This document shows, piece by piece, positions 35,601-43,587 of a stretch of DNA of 64,000 nucleotides. Both the position numbers and the translations under genes were made by a program. The notes below the pieces were generated by a model. That model had not been told where the DNA came from. It searched no databases and was given only the letters and a program-made list of their open reading frames with translations. Numbering within the stretch: the stretch's first letter is position 1; the number at the start of each line of letters is the position of its first letter. Where the stretch lies: NCBI GenBank assembly GCA_965248975.1, contig CBDFKU010000016.1, positions 186,001-250,000 on the forward strand, written 5' to 3'. Source of the stretch: CBDFKU01 sp965248975 (GTDB taxonomy: Bacteria; Chloroflexota; Dehalococcoidia; Lucifugimonadales; JAGWBF01).

Positions 35601-38469
35601 CGGTCCAGGTCGCCAGCCGGAGCTGGACGGGCCCGTCGGCCCCTTCGGACGAGTGAATCATCACCCACTCGCCGTCGTTGTTCAGGTAGTATCCGGTAAA
35701 GGTACCGTCCACTCTGGTCAGCCGCAGGCCGCCGGACAGGTCCTCGGTGGAAGTGGTGCCTGCCACACTACCTTCGAAGTCGACCAGGTAGCTTTCGCCG
35801 CCGAAGTCGTCGTCGCTGACCCGCTCCACGGCGTAGTCCGGGCCGCCTCTTCGCGCGACCAGGCCCACCCGGATCTCGTTGTCGGCGGGCCAGGTCAGAA
35901 GGTCATATTTCACCTTGGCGTCGAAGTCGCCTTGGATAAGGCAGCGGTTGAAGGTGTCTATGTTAAGCCGGGGCTCACCGGGATTCATCGTGTGCACCAG
36001 GCGACCGTCCACCACCTCGGCCATGCCCGCGTCCTCCGGGTTGATGGCGACGCGCCACAGCACCGGACTTAGGGCGTCGGCGTCGAAGTCGTCGCTGGGC
36101 CCGGTGCCCAGCTCAGTCCTAACGAGTTCGGAAATCTCGTCGAGGATGGATATGGTCTCCCGCTTGATGCGCTGCTCGACGGGCAATGCGGGCGGGGGCT
36201 CGGCCTCCCCATGACCATTCTGTATCAGAGACAGATTTAGTACGGCGCCGTCGTGGACAGCCGCCACGACGTTCTCGTTGGAATCAACCAGATTTATGAG
36301 GGCCTGCGAGACGAGCTGCAACGAGGTGGGGGGATACTCGGATATTGGGCCGTTCAGTTCCAATGGGCTCGTGCTCGTCGCCAGGATTCCCTGGTCCAGG
36401 AAGTTGACCTCTGTGAACACGTCGAAGAAGCTATCGGCAGTGAAATCTTGGCCGGTCTGCTGGGACACCAGCTTGCCTACGTTAGGGAGGTTCGGGTTAA
36501 GCGTCATGCTGATCTGACCCAGGACGGCCGACGTGCCGGTGAGGTCCATGGAGACTATCTCAGTCTCGATAACAGTGTTCCCGCTGGTCGGATCAGTCGT
36601 GGTCCCTTGTCTCTGGATCTGGACAGAACCGGTTAGAACCACCTCATCCTGGTCTATGCCGGCCAGGTCTATGATCATAGTGAGAGACGAATCAAATTGG
36701 TCCGGTTCGCCGCCGTCCGTAGGCACATCTTCCCGCGTCGGCTCTGGTCTGGGTGGGCTGCCCTCCATGCGCCAGATCTCGCGGGTGAGGCCCTGGACCT
36801 CGCCCAGAATATCGGGCAGGTCGGACTCGACTCCGGCCTCCGCCAGATCCTGCTGGAGCAGGAATAGCTCGGTCAGGATCAGGTACTTGAACTTGACCGC
36901 TACGTGCTCCATCTCCCACAGGCTCTGGACCAGCCTGATGGTCTCGTTCCGCTGGGCGTCCAGGCGCTCCCCGCCGGAGAGGGGCTCCCCAAGGGAATGC
37001 AGGATTTCCAGGAGCTGCTCCTTCAGATGCAGCGGGTAGGGGCCTTGCTCGACGTCGACGCCGAAGCGCTCCATGTCGATGAGCCACTTCATCAGCCCGA
37101 CGGCCTCCCAGGCCGCTTGGGCCAGCTCCTCGTCACCGATCTCGACCTCGATGGAGTGGGCCAGGGCCTCGATGGCGTTGAGGGTGGGGCGCTTCAGCTC
37201 CCACTCGGCCTCCTGGATCTCCAGCAGGGCGTCGAACTTCAGGATAAGCTGCTTGATCTCGGCGCGGACCCATCCTTCTTCGGTTTGGCGCAGCGCCTCG
37301 CGCAGGATGTCCATAGCCTTCAGCTTGAGCTGCCGCTCGGGGAATATGTCATCCCGGGGGTCGCCCAACATTCCTTCGCGGTCCATGAGCACTATCAGCA
37401 GGCGCTCACGGTTCTCGGGTCGGGTGTCGCTGCTCCAGGCGATGTCCAGCAGGTGGCTGAGCTCCGAGTGGGCCACCAGCTTGACCTTCTTCTGGATCTT
37501 CTCCACTTCCTGGAGGAGCCTCAGCTTGACGAAGACCTCGAATACCTCGTCGGGAGGGAGGATCACGTCGGGGCCGGGCCCATCGCCGTTGCCGCCATCG
37601 CCGTTGTCGATGATGACCAGGGGATCTATGTCGCCCAGAATAACGTCGTCGATATTTACGTCGTCGCCGTCGCCGAAGGCCTCCACCAGCTCCACTGTGG
37701 CGATGGGCCTGCCTGGGGAGAGAACACCCACGAATTGGTTGTTGCCGGGACCGCGGACGGGAAGCGGCGCAGCTTTTATGATGACCTGGTCGTTCTCATC
37801 CCGGAAAATCAGCGCCTCTCCCTGATTGGAGTTGCCGTTGTCGATGAGGAAGAGCCCCACGGCCTCCCGAGGAGGAACGACCTCGATTACCAGGTCGTCG
37901 TCGTTGTCGTCCTCAACCCCGTTGAGGCCCACGAAGGGCGGGGCGCCGGGACCGAAGGAGTTAGGCTCGCTCTCGAAGAGCACCAGCCCGTCTATGGTGG
38001 ACGCCGTGCGCAGCTCCTGCCCGTTGGGGGAGATGAAGATGGCGCCCATATCGGCCCATTCGGTGCCGCTGAATGGAGGTTCCGCCACGCTGCCGTCGTC
38101 GTTAAATCCGGTGGGAACCGGGTCACCGTTGGAGAAGGTGTCGAAATCGATGACCACCACGTTCTCGAGCACCGATACGAAGTCATCGGGGTTATCGGAG
38201 TAGAGGAGTCCACGGTCGGGCAGGTCGCCGTAGGACAGAAGGTCTTCGAGGACGTCCTCGATGATCCCGATAAGGTGCCCCTTCTCGGGCTCGATGGGCT
38301 CAGAGGTGTTCTCCAGCTCCAGCATGCGCCACGTTGCGTCGATGGCGGGCTGGATGAGTTCCCACAGTCCGGTCTTTTCGGCCAGGATGTTCAGCTGGCT
38401 GAGGATCAGCCATTTGTACTTCTGGGCGACCCAGCCAAGCTCGGCCAGGGCGTCGAACTTGATGATCAT
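29626..38469 (-). CDS. Giant repeat protein, C-terminal part (after frameshift)
   Basis: 2,947 residues, with no signal peptide of its own; the N-terminal part is the next gene upstream. Approximate layout: helical modules with an inserted beta domain (1-290), more helical modules (290-590), beta domain A (590-750), a LamG/DUF1349-like domain (790-980), a helical module, seven Kelch-type repeats (1060-1390, e.g. HTATLLPDGNVLVAGG), helical modules (1400-1700), beta domain A again (1700-1865), seven FG-GAP/VCBS repeats of 49 residues (1900-2245, e.g. DLNGDGHLDLAAVNY, likely Ca-binding), helical modules (2250-2630), and three Big_1-like Ig domains (2635-2947, e.g. VGTTHTVTATVTDQFGDPLE). The helical module pattern is K-x-D-A-L-L-E-x-E, then about 8 residues, L-K. 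There is no sortase or PEP-CTERM-type tail. Confidence 0.85.
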   Translation of the reverse strand: MIIKFDALAELGWVAQKYKWLILSQLNILAEKTGLWELIQPAIDATWRMLELENTSEPIEPEKGHLIGIIEDVLEDLLSYGDLPDRGLLYSDNPDDFVSVLENVVVIDFDTFSNGDPVPTGFNDDGSVAEPPFSGTEWADMGAIFISPNGQELRTASTIDGLVLFESEPNSFGPGAPPFVGLNGVEDDNDDDLVIEVVPPREAVGLFLIDNGNSNQGEALIFRDENDQVIIKAAPLPVRGPGNNQFVGVLSPGRPIATVELVEAFGDGDDVNIDDVILGDIDPLVIIDNGDGGNGDGPGPDVILPPDEVFEVFVKLRLLQEVEKIQKKVKLVAHSELSHLLDIAWSSDTRPENRERLLIVLMDREGMLGDPRDDIFPERQLKLKAMDILREALRQTEEGWVRAEIKQLILKFDALLEIQEAEWELKRPTLNAIEALAHSIEVEIGDEELAQAAWEAVGLMKWLIDMERFGVDVEQGPYPLHLKEQLLEILHSLGEPLSGGERLDAQRNETIRLVQSLWEMEHVAVKFKYLILTELFLLQQDLAEAGVESDLPDILGEVQGLTREIWRMEGSPPRPEPTREDVPTDGGEPDQFDSSLTMIIDLAGIDQDEVVLTGSVQIQRQGTTTDPTSGNTVIETEIVSMDLTGTSAVLGQISMTLNPNLPNVGKLVSQQTGQDFTADSFFDVFTEVNFLDQGILATSTSPLELNGPISEYPPTSLQLVSQALINLVDSNENVVAAVHDGAVLNLSLIQNGHGEAEPPPALPVEQRIKRETISILDEISELVRTELGTGPSDDFDADALSPVLWRVAINPEDAGMAEVVDGRLVHTMNPGEPRLNIDTFNRCLIQGDFDAKVKYDLLTWPADNEIRVGLVARRGGPDYAVERVSDDDFGGESYLVDFEGSVAGTTSTEDLSGGLRLTRVDGTFTGYYLNNDGEWVMIHSSEGADGPVQLRLATWTEDETPGGVAAFDDFAVEADETECNFPQRLEIRDLTLKIDAMLELEITELWLKEAMLFELHRLAEVAQAWGWSEEQLDHIRGIIGNVEWLWEIETFTGEDGRETPGTFSPTGGMATARATHTATLLPDGNVLVAGGCCPFTNSAELYDPSAGTFSATGSMETARGSHTATLLPDGNVLVAGGLADEVHFASAELYNPSNGTWSPTASMATTRREHTATLLTDGTVLVAGGFNGDAISSAERYDPSSGNWTPTGGMMAARYGHKAELLPDGKVLVAGGFGGGYLTSAELFDPSTGTWSPTGSMATARYGHTAISLPDGKVLVAGGFNGSFTDSAEVYDPGAGTWTPTGNLTVPRVRAKAALLPDGKVLITGGENSSGVLASAEVYNLDTSLFFGTYEEKKGVYSQHTATLLPVGTVLLAGGFDSTNYLTSAELYYPSSREEPPSREHPPELEIKGWILRDLSEMRRWEIDEFALPWIEDLISKTRVVVEIEKIEGKVKWLARHEIGRLLDWAEQHDVSLEVIDLLAQVQDNIRELMILEGLIPRPTPEEELKGELGDVLGRLNRALHGDEGPNPIVELLALKLDALVDVEETEMRLKHLIAGEIEMLIGAAHGWGESESVTLPLETALEAIWELIRLEREKGGEGDPFDEERMKKDIIAWIQESWELSFNVPGLLFEDVIKKLDALLELERIEVKLKHLLRSELDMLKDHPDVSTETMGTVEDGSALVDRLLALDGDPGRPEVVLPLVRSEDEVAVFVSGTLTVESEGSTEQVLVEGHLIVTTVGGDDATDPDGDGRAQFETEILSMDLSGNSDLLGGVVVIREDPQRLSVGRIAQQSAEQRDIFPADSFFDIFVEVSTPGGDATSDQPVRLVGILTHEDRGMFSTESGFELPSPGSTTLTLPSLSLTVEDIQELNPEELLKIKAIELLQTLLEGQDGGQQSQGLDFVPAVNYPVEQTTQTAHSITAADLNGDGHLDLAAVNYDSSNGSVLLNNGDGTFAAAVLYPVGAQPQSVVAGDLDGDGDLDLATANFNSDNASVLLNNGNGTFATAVNYGAGVEPQTVAAGDLDSDGDLDLVVANQLSDDVSVLLNNGNGTFAMASNYPAGDSPKSVAVGDLDGNGDPDLVTANALSDNASVLLNNGNGTFATAVNYGAGDFAVSVAVVDLDGDTVPDLAVANAIAGNVSVLINDGTGVFAAAANYPAGATPNSVTAGDLDCDGHPDLALANDVSDEVSLLLNNGNGTFAAPTAFAVGDGPLYAAVGDLDGDGYLDVAVINKISTDASVLINRTSSCRPPVTVTEIDDLILKFDTLLELEAVEADLKDAILLETEYFAEYGGFPGVWEALEVLGSLLFRDELGLPPVLGPTDEELKGHLLGILDRALEQGRQRNEGPRDWEAEIFGRVEEGPWVDLRRVKLLREKVDLLVEVERIEVKLKVLILKEAKLLNEATDEEAVDQVIDIVWMLMALEGVQVDEPEPVFKERAIAWLNRAANAANDTNVTRFSRYAQTAPLDIILKVDAALEMEQIKLKLKLGTLLELDQARRWARADGESDELLQTLGDLRDVVIQMVALERGFRPLDERGAEIDLRQRALDLISLAEDAADGDRVQLAVAELNLKLVTLDELAVMDLSMKLVARAQLLTLLKWAEEHGAGEGYIAALERALENVLRVIAMETVPALTTLDLEPETATNAVGDSHTVTATVTDQFGIPVEGVTVNFDVTIPELEETADTDSNGQATFTYSSDVAGAHTIRAWVEAGSFSNADPDLRDTATKDWVTRQAAHLTLEPESAQNDVGTTHTVTATVTDQSGDPLMGVDVSFSVAAGPNVGISGSATTDILGQAAFTYTDANGPGTDTIRAWTSAATFAEAVDDLKDKVTKEWVARQASQLDLEPVNAQNDVGTTHRVTATVTDQFGDPLEGVNVSFSVAAGPNAPSTGSATTVATDSSGEAFFEYPGNSAGTDIIQAWVGDSTTSFDGTPANLRAEATKDWVTEGP

Positions 38470-38507
38470 CTCCCGGATCTGGCCCTGGGGCAGATTCGAG
38501 GACTCGC

Positions 38508-41501
38508 CTACTTCCGCAGCAGGTCCATGGCGATGATCTCTAGCTGTGTCTCGGCCAGGTCGTCGGGGTTGTGGTCGCCCCTGTCCAGGAAGAAGGACAG
38601 GTCCGATAGCTCGAATGCCGGGCTGCCCTCTGGGTCTCCCAGGGTAATGGGGTCCGGGGAGAACAGGCTGAGGCTGACCTGCTCCGTGTCGATCACACCG
38701 CTACCCTGCAGCGATACATTACCTTCACCAAAACTCATATCGCCCAGGGATGACTGCAGAGCAGTGTCGATGTGTATTTCAACCGGCGCGCCCGGGCTGT
38801 CGTCGAAGGGCATCATCTGGCCCGTGGAGCCGAAGATCGGGTGCTCTCTGATCCGCAGCTCCCCGATGCCGGGCACTTCACCGCGCAGGTCCATGGCGAC
38901 CATCTCGATGGGGATGGTGCCCTGGTTGTCGGGCTGGCCTGACTGCAGCACCACCGGGCCGGCCAGCTCCACGAACTCGGGACTGCCTTCGGGCTGCGCC
39001 GCTACAGATATCTGGCCCTGGGCGCGGAAGGTGTGGACGTCCTCGTCCAGGAAGTCGGGATAGGGCGGGCCGTCGAGCCGCTCGATCTCGATGAGCTTCC
39101 GGATGCCCCTGCCTATGCGGTTGACGGTCTCCCAGGCGTCCCGGCCCTCGGGCACCCGCTCCAGGGACCCCAGAAGCCGCTCGGCTTCGAACAGGGCTAT
39201 GAACTTCAGCTTGGCCTCGATGCGCTCCAGCTCCTGTAGGATCTCCACCTTGGTCCGGATGTCATTGAGCTGATCCCAGTACGGGAAGTCTTGGGGGGCA
39301 TTCTCCGATATCTTGCCCAGCAGGTGGATGATCTCGTCCTTGATCTCCTGCTCGGTGGGTGGGCCCTTTTCGGGGGGCTCTTCCGGGGGCATTGGAGCTT
39401 CGCGGCAGGGCAGCAGGTACAGCCCATTGTCGTCGCCGCTGACCTTCTCCAGGTGGTAGTGACCGTCGGCCACTACCCTCACTACGAGGGTCTCGTCGGT
39501 TTCGGCGGTAAAGCCGAACACCACGGGGGATTCGTGGTCGACATGCGTCTCGGTGCGTGGGACGACCTGGATGTCGCCCGGGCGGGAGACCAGGTACGTG
39601 ATGTTCTGGGCCTGGTCGGGCACTCCCGGAGGTCCCTGTGCGTCTACTGAGGCCACGATCTCCACAGGCTCGCCCGCCGACACGTGGATGGCCCAGTACC
39701 GAACCCCGGCCTCGTGATAGGAGAGGCTCTGCGCCGGGGCCAGCTCCACGAATCGCTCCTCGGCCCCGATGATGTAATGCTGTGCCGGCCCCAACTCGGG
39801 GTTGTTCTCTATGGAGACGTCGTATATCAGACCCCCCTCGACTTCCAGGGTCAAGGGGAAGGCAGCGGTATCCATCGTGGATGGATGGATCACGGTAATG
39901 GTCTTGGTGCCGGTCTCGTCGGTGACAGTAGCCGATATCTCTCCGGGCTCGTTCTCGGCTACGCTGACGGCGCCGACGATGAGGTTAATCTGGTGGGTTC
40001 CCTCTCCGTCGGAAGTAAGCTTCCAGTTGTGTACCAGGGGCGCGCTATCCGGACCCTCAAATATGCCGGTGATGCAGCTTACGTTATCCTGGTCGGGGAA
40101 GATGTCGGGTACCTCTCTGCTGAACGACACCTCGGGGGTGAGTCCGAGAGGACCAAAGGTGGTCCCATTCCCGGGGCCACTCGGGTTGTTGTTATCGCCG
40201 GGCTCCTGGTCGTCGTGGAGCCGAAAGCCGCCGAAGTTGCCCGTGAGCTCGAACCTGACGAGCACGTGCAGCAGGTGCAGCACCTCTCCCAGGATGTCGC
40301 TGACCTGGCCGGGGTCGGCCGTTCCGCTGGTTATGGACACATTTATGGTTCCGCAGTTGTCTCCAAAGTGGCTATCCGCTACCCCTAGGAAAAGGTGAGT
40401 CGCGCCGGCTGGCACCTCAATCATGACTCCATCGTGGGGTTGGACACTGAAATCCTCCGGGATGTCCTGGGGCTCGCCCCCAAACGTAGGACCAGTTTCC
40501 ACATCGTTCCCGGCGTCGATGGCGCCGGGAACGCGCGCCGTGTCCGAGGGATCGAGAAACTGGTCGGACGCGCTGAAGAGGCCAATCAGCGGCGTCCCTT
40601 CGGGTCCCTCGAAGGGGCCATTGCAGCCGAAGTAACTAAAGCCCGGGGAGTCCACGTCAAAGGTCAACTCCAACAGATCCCCAGGGAAGAAGCCGGTGGC
40701 CCCCAGGTCTACGACCATGGGCGGGAACGGACTGTCGTTGGGGTCGGTGTGCATGAAAGTAGCCTTGCCGTCGAAGGAAACAGTCAGGGAGGGAGGATCG
40801 CCGGCCTGATCCCCGCCGGACTGCTCACGCAGCAGCCCGATCAGGCGCTCGACCTCCTGGATGGCCAGCCGCTTGGTGTGAAGCTCGACTTCCTCCACCT
40901 CCAGCATGGCTTCGACCTTGATCATAAGGTCGTCAACGATGCGCAGGTTGTCCTCGCCGCGGAGGATGGCCTTGAGGCCCTGGAGCTCCTTGAGCAGGTT
41001 GAGCTTGATGAGCTCCTCGGGGGGCACGGCCACGGGTTGGGGTATGGGGGCCGCGACGCCTTCGGAGTAGTCCACGGGGCCTTCCCATTCGGCGGATGCC
41101 CTCAAGTTTTTGCCGATTGTGGCCAGCTCGAAGACGGTGATCTCGCCGTCGTCATTGAGGTCGCCCCACAGCAGGGCCAAGTCGGGGAGGTGGGCCGTCT
41201 CTCCGGCCCTTACTTCGACCTCCATGGAGGCTGTGAGATAGGTGGATTTGCTGACCTTGACCGTGTGATGTCCGGCGGGCACGTTGGAGACGACGTATTC
41301 ACCGCCGGCGTCGGTGGTGGCCCGCCGTCCGCCCACCATGACGGTGGCACCGCCGTTGTCAGGGCTTCCCTGCAGCTCGACGAATCCTTGGACCGCGCCC
41401 ACGCCTTCATCGGGCCCCTGGGCAGCGCTTATCCCCATGGTGACGAGGGTTACGGTCAGAATGAGGAGAGTGACGACTGCGAAGGGTAGTGCCCTGATCA
41501 T
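38508..41501 (-). CDS. Giant repeat protein, N-terminal part (before frameshift)
   Basis: 997 residues; the ATG has AGGAGG seven bases upstream. A signal peptide (residues 1-27, PFAVVTLLILTVTLVTMGI) is followed by a carboxypeptidase-regulatory-like domain (GFVELQGSPDNGGATVMVGG, GHHTVKV) and a dockerin-like EF-hand (DLNDDGEITVFELATIGKNL). Next come helical module 1 (LMIKVEAMLEVEEVELHTKR), beta-rich domains, helical module 2 (TKVEILQELERIEAKLKF), and beta domain A (EMVAMDLRGEVPGIGELRIR). It ends at a TAG after IAMDLLRK. Adding one base there continues as VGESSNLPQGQIREMIIKFD into the downstream part, giving one secreted protein of about 3,960 residues. Confidence 0.85.
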   Translation of the reverse strand: MIRALPFAVVTLLILTVTLVTMGISAAQGPDEGVGAVQGFVELQGSPDNGGATVMVGGRRATTDAGGEYVVSNVPAGHHTVKVSKSTYLTASMEVEVRAGETAHLPDLALLWGDLNDDGEITVFELATIGKNLRASAEWEGPVDYSEGVAAPIPQPVAVPPEELIKLNLLKELQGLKAILRGEDNLRIVDDLMIKVEAMLEVEEVELHTKRLAIQEVERLIGLLREQSGGDQAGDPPSLTVSFDGKATFMHTDPNDSPFPPMVVDLGATGFFPGDLLELTFDVDSPGFSYFGCNGPFEGPEGTPLIGLFSASDQFLDPSDTARVPGAIDAGNDVETGPTFGGEPQDIPEDFSVQPHDGVMIEVPAGATHLFLGVADSHFGDNCGTINVSITSGTADPGQVSDILGEVLHLLHVLVRFELTGNFGGFRLHDDQEPGDNNNPSGPGNGTTFGPLGLTPEVSFSREVPDIFPDQDNVSCITGIFEGPDSAPLVHNWKLTSDGEGTHQINLIVGAVSVAENEPGEISATVTDETGTKTITVIHPSTMDTAAFPLTLEVEGGLIYDVSIENNPELGPAQHYIIGAEERFVELAPAQSLSYHEAGVRYWAIHVSAGEPVEIVASVDAQGPPGVPDQAQNITYLVSRPGDIQVVPRTETHVDHESPVVFGFTAETDETLVVRVVADGHYHLEKVSGDDNGLYLLPCREAPMPPEEPPEKGPPTEQEIKDEIIHLLGKISENAPQDFPYWDQLNDIRTKVEILQELERIEAKLKFIALFEAERLLGSLERVPEGRDAWETVNRIGRGIRKLIEIERLDGPPYPDFLDEDVHTFRAQGQISVAAQPEGSPEFVELAGPVVLQSGQPDNQGTIPIEMVAMDLRGEVPGIGELRIREHPIFGSTGQMMPFDDSPGAPVEIHIDTALQSSLGDMSFGEGNVSLQGSGVIDTEQVSLSLFSPDPITLGDPEGSPAFELSDLSFFLDRGDHNPDDLAETQLEIIAMDLLRK

Positions 41502-41821
41502 CGTGGGCCTCCTGGTTGGTTTTGACTATTTGCGGGCCGCGGACTATCGACTAATGGATAAAGAGCAGAACAAGTTGCTTCGGACCGATAGATGCGAAGC
41601 CCCTAGATGATGCTCCGCGCTCAGGTAAAAAGTCAACACCAAAACCTGAATGGCCCGTATCTGAAGACGCTCTGGCCGGCACGAGACTGAGAAGATAGAC
41701 TCCCGTCGAAGCCGGGTGGCGCTGGAAAACCTTGACAGAGGGTAGTGCCGTTGCCTATGATTTGCCTCACAAGCAGGCCTGATTTTCACGACAGAACCGG
41801 CTATGCCACAAGGGGGACGCC

Positions 41822-42961
41822 ATGCAAGGCAAGTTCAAGGTGATGGACTGTGACCGGCACGTGATGGAGCCGCCGACCCTTTGGGACGACTATCTGGAGG
41901 CGCCATACAAGCACTATGGCATAAAGGCCGAAGGGTGGTTTTCCTTCAGGACCTATCAGGGCGACAACGTTATCGGGGAGATGTGGGCCGGAGGGAGGCA
42001 AGCTGTCACCACCGGGATCCCCGGCATGGGCAAGGATATGATGTGGCGGGGCAAGTTCAAGTACGCGATCTCCCGGGGCTTCGACAACGTGTCCTACATC
42101 CACGACATGGACGTTGAAGGCGTGGACGTGGCCTTCCTCTTCACCAGCATCGGCCTCTACGCTACCTTCGACGACAGGCTGGACCATGATCTGGCCGCCG
42201 CCATGTGCCGCGCTTATAACAACTGGCTCTACGACTACTGCTCCCTGGACCCCGACCGCCTGAAGGGGGTCTGCCTGCTCCCCCTTCAGGACATCGACCT
42301 CGCCCACCAGGAGCTGCGCCGAGCCTCCTCAGAGCTGGGGATGAAGGGGATATTCTGGCGGCCCAACCCCTTGAAGGGTCGCAAGGTCTCCGACCCCTGC
42401 TACGATCCCCTGTTCGCCATGTGCGAGGAGACCGGCGTGACCATGTGCATCCACGAGGGCCAGCAGGATGCGCTGCCGTACTTCTCCCGGGCCCGCGTGG
42501 ACAACAACTTCGCCCGTCACGCCACATGCCATCCCATGGAGCAGATGGGGGCGGTGGTCTCCATGACCTCGGACGGCGTCCTGGACCGTTTCCCGGAGCT
42601 TCACGTGGCCTTCCTGGAGTCGGGCTGCGGCTGGTTGCCTTACTGGCTGGACCGGCTGGACAAGCAGGTGGGCCACTACTATCAGGGCGAAGGCTATAGA
42701 GGCAAGGAGAAGCCGTCGGAGTACTTCCGTCGCGGCCAGTGCTACATATCCTGCGAGGCCGGGGAGGAGACCATCCCGATGCTGGGGAGGCTGGTGGGCG
42801 AGGACCGGCTTATGTGGGCCTCGGACTACCCGCACCCCGACGTCACCGAGTACTTCCCCGAGACGCTAAGGGGACTCATGGAGAACGATGAGGTCTCCGA
42901 CGAGTTCAAGAGCAAGATACTGTGGGATAATCCCGTCAGGTTCTACAACCTCAAGGAGTGA
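41822..42961 (+). CDS. Amidohydrolase_2 (PF04909) family protein
   Basis: 379 residues; ATG preceded by AAGGGGGACGCC. The N-terminal FKVMDCDRHVMEPPTLWDDY has the DxH metal motif. MCIHEGQQDALPYFS holds the next His ligand, HVAFLESGCGWLPYWLDRLD the acid strand, and LMWASDYPHPDVTEYFPETL the final Asp. The spacing of NNWLYDYCSLDPDRLKGV is typical. A TIM-barrel metal-dependent decarboxylase or hydrolase, more distant from the paralogues at 21576 and 43588 than those are from each other. It is divergent from the giant gene. Confidence 0.87.
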   Translation: MQGKFKVMDCDRHVMEPPTLWDDYLEAPYKHYGIKAEGWFSFRTYQGDNVIGEMWAGGRQAVTTGIPGMGKDMMWRGKFKYAISRGFDNVSYIHDMDVEGVDVAFLFTSIGLYATFDDRLDHDLAAAMCRAYNNWLYDYCSLDPDRLKGVCLLPLQDIDLAHQELRRASSELGMKGIFWRPNPLKGRKVSDPCYDPLFAMCEETGVTMCIHEGQQDALPYFSRARVDNNFARHATCHPMEQMGAVVSMTSDGVLDRFPELHVAFLESGCGWLPYWLDRLDKQVGHYYQGEGYRGKEKPSEYFRRGQCYISCEAGEETIPMLGRLVGEDRLMWASDYPHPDVTEYFPETLRGLMENDEVSDEFKSKILWDNPVRFYNLKE

Positions 42962-43034
42962 GAGCCAGGGCCGGAGCCAGCTAGTGCTCTGTCAACCTTG
43001 AGATTTGATGCGTCGCGTCACCCCCACTCTAACC

Positions 43035-43532
43035 TGAGTCATCCCGGATTTCGTCACCAGATGACGGAAGCACCATCAGGGGTCTAAAGATGACACCTGG
43101 GGCGCATCCAGCATCGGTAGAAAGGCGAGCAAGGCGGCCCGTCATTCCGGCGGAAGCCGGAATCCAGCTAGCCTAGCTCTTCATACAGGTCCCGCCATTC
43201 CGGGTTCGAAATCTCGAGCAACTCGATTTTCCACCCACGTTTCCATTCCTTAATCGCCTTCTCCCGTGCGATTGCGCTCTCTATCGTGCCGTGCACTTCG
43301 TACCAAACCAACCTATGCACTCCGTAACGTCTGGTGAACCCTTCAACCAGACCATTCTTGTGTTGACAGACGCGCCGGATCAGGTTGGAGGTCACGCCTA
43401 CGTACAATGTGCCATTCCGTCTGCTCGCAAGGAGATACACGCAGGGCTGCCATCCTGGGTTCAGGCTTTCGCCGGAACGACGAGGGCGGTAGAAGGAGCA
43501 TCGTCCTCCTTTTCGAAATCCGGGATGACTCA
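43035..43532. mobile_element. Small GIY-YIG cassette bounded by inverted repeats
   Basis: Outer arms: TGAGTCATCCCGGATTTCG at 43035-43053 and its perfect 19 bp reverse complement at 43514-43532. Inner arms of 28 bp at 43140-43167 and 43455-43482 match at 24 positions in inverted orientation, and each is itself partly palindromic (ATTCCGGC...GCCGGAAT). The GIY-YIG gene lies exactly between the inner arms. The arrangement resembles the non-autonomous palindromic repeats found around such genes in other bacteria. Confidence 0.6.
43168..43440 (-). CDS. GIY-YIG nuclease-family protein (UPF0213-like)
   Basis: About 90 residues from a GTG at 43440; the frame is also open upstream to 43539, across the inner repeat. 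VYLLASRRNGTLYVGVTSNL is the GIY-YIG core, followed by the catalytic Arg (IRRVCQHKNG), LVWYEVHGTIESAIAREKAI and KEWKRGWKIELLE. The catalytic Glu region is within SAIAREKAI. The stop abuts the inner repeat at 43167. Single-domain members of this type have no established role. It may mobilise the flanking repeats, or be carried by them. Confidence 0.8.
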   Translation of the reverse strand: MYLLASRRNGTLYVGVTSNLIRRVCQHKNGLVEGFTRRYGVHRLVWYEVHGTIESAIAREKAIKEWKRGWKIELLEISNPEWRDLYEELG

Positions 43533-43587
43533 TGAACAAGGCCCTTCCCCTTCGATGGGGATGGCTAGGATGGGGTGGCCTAACCTG

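Noticed and set aside
38469..38508. Programmed frameshift in the giant gene
   Set aside because: No slippery heptamer or downstream structure is visible at the break, and other genes in the window show the same kind of one-base loss.
36904..39063. Long plus-strand open frame of about 700 codons opposite the giant gene
   Set aside because: Its sequence is the antisense of helical repeats. It has low-complexity Leu/Gln/Asp composition, no domain and no ribosome-binding site, and the minus-strand frame is clearly the real gene.
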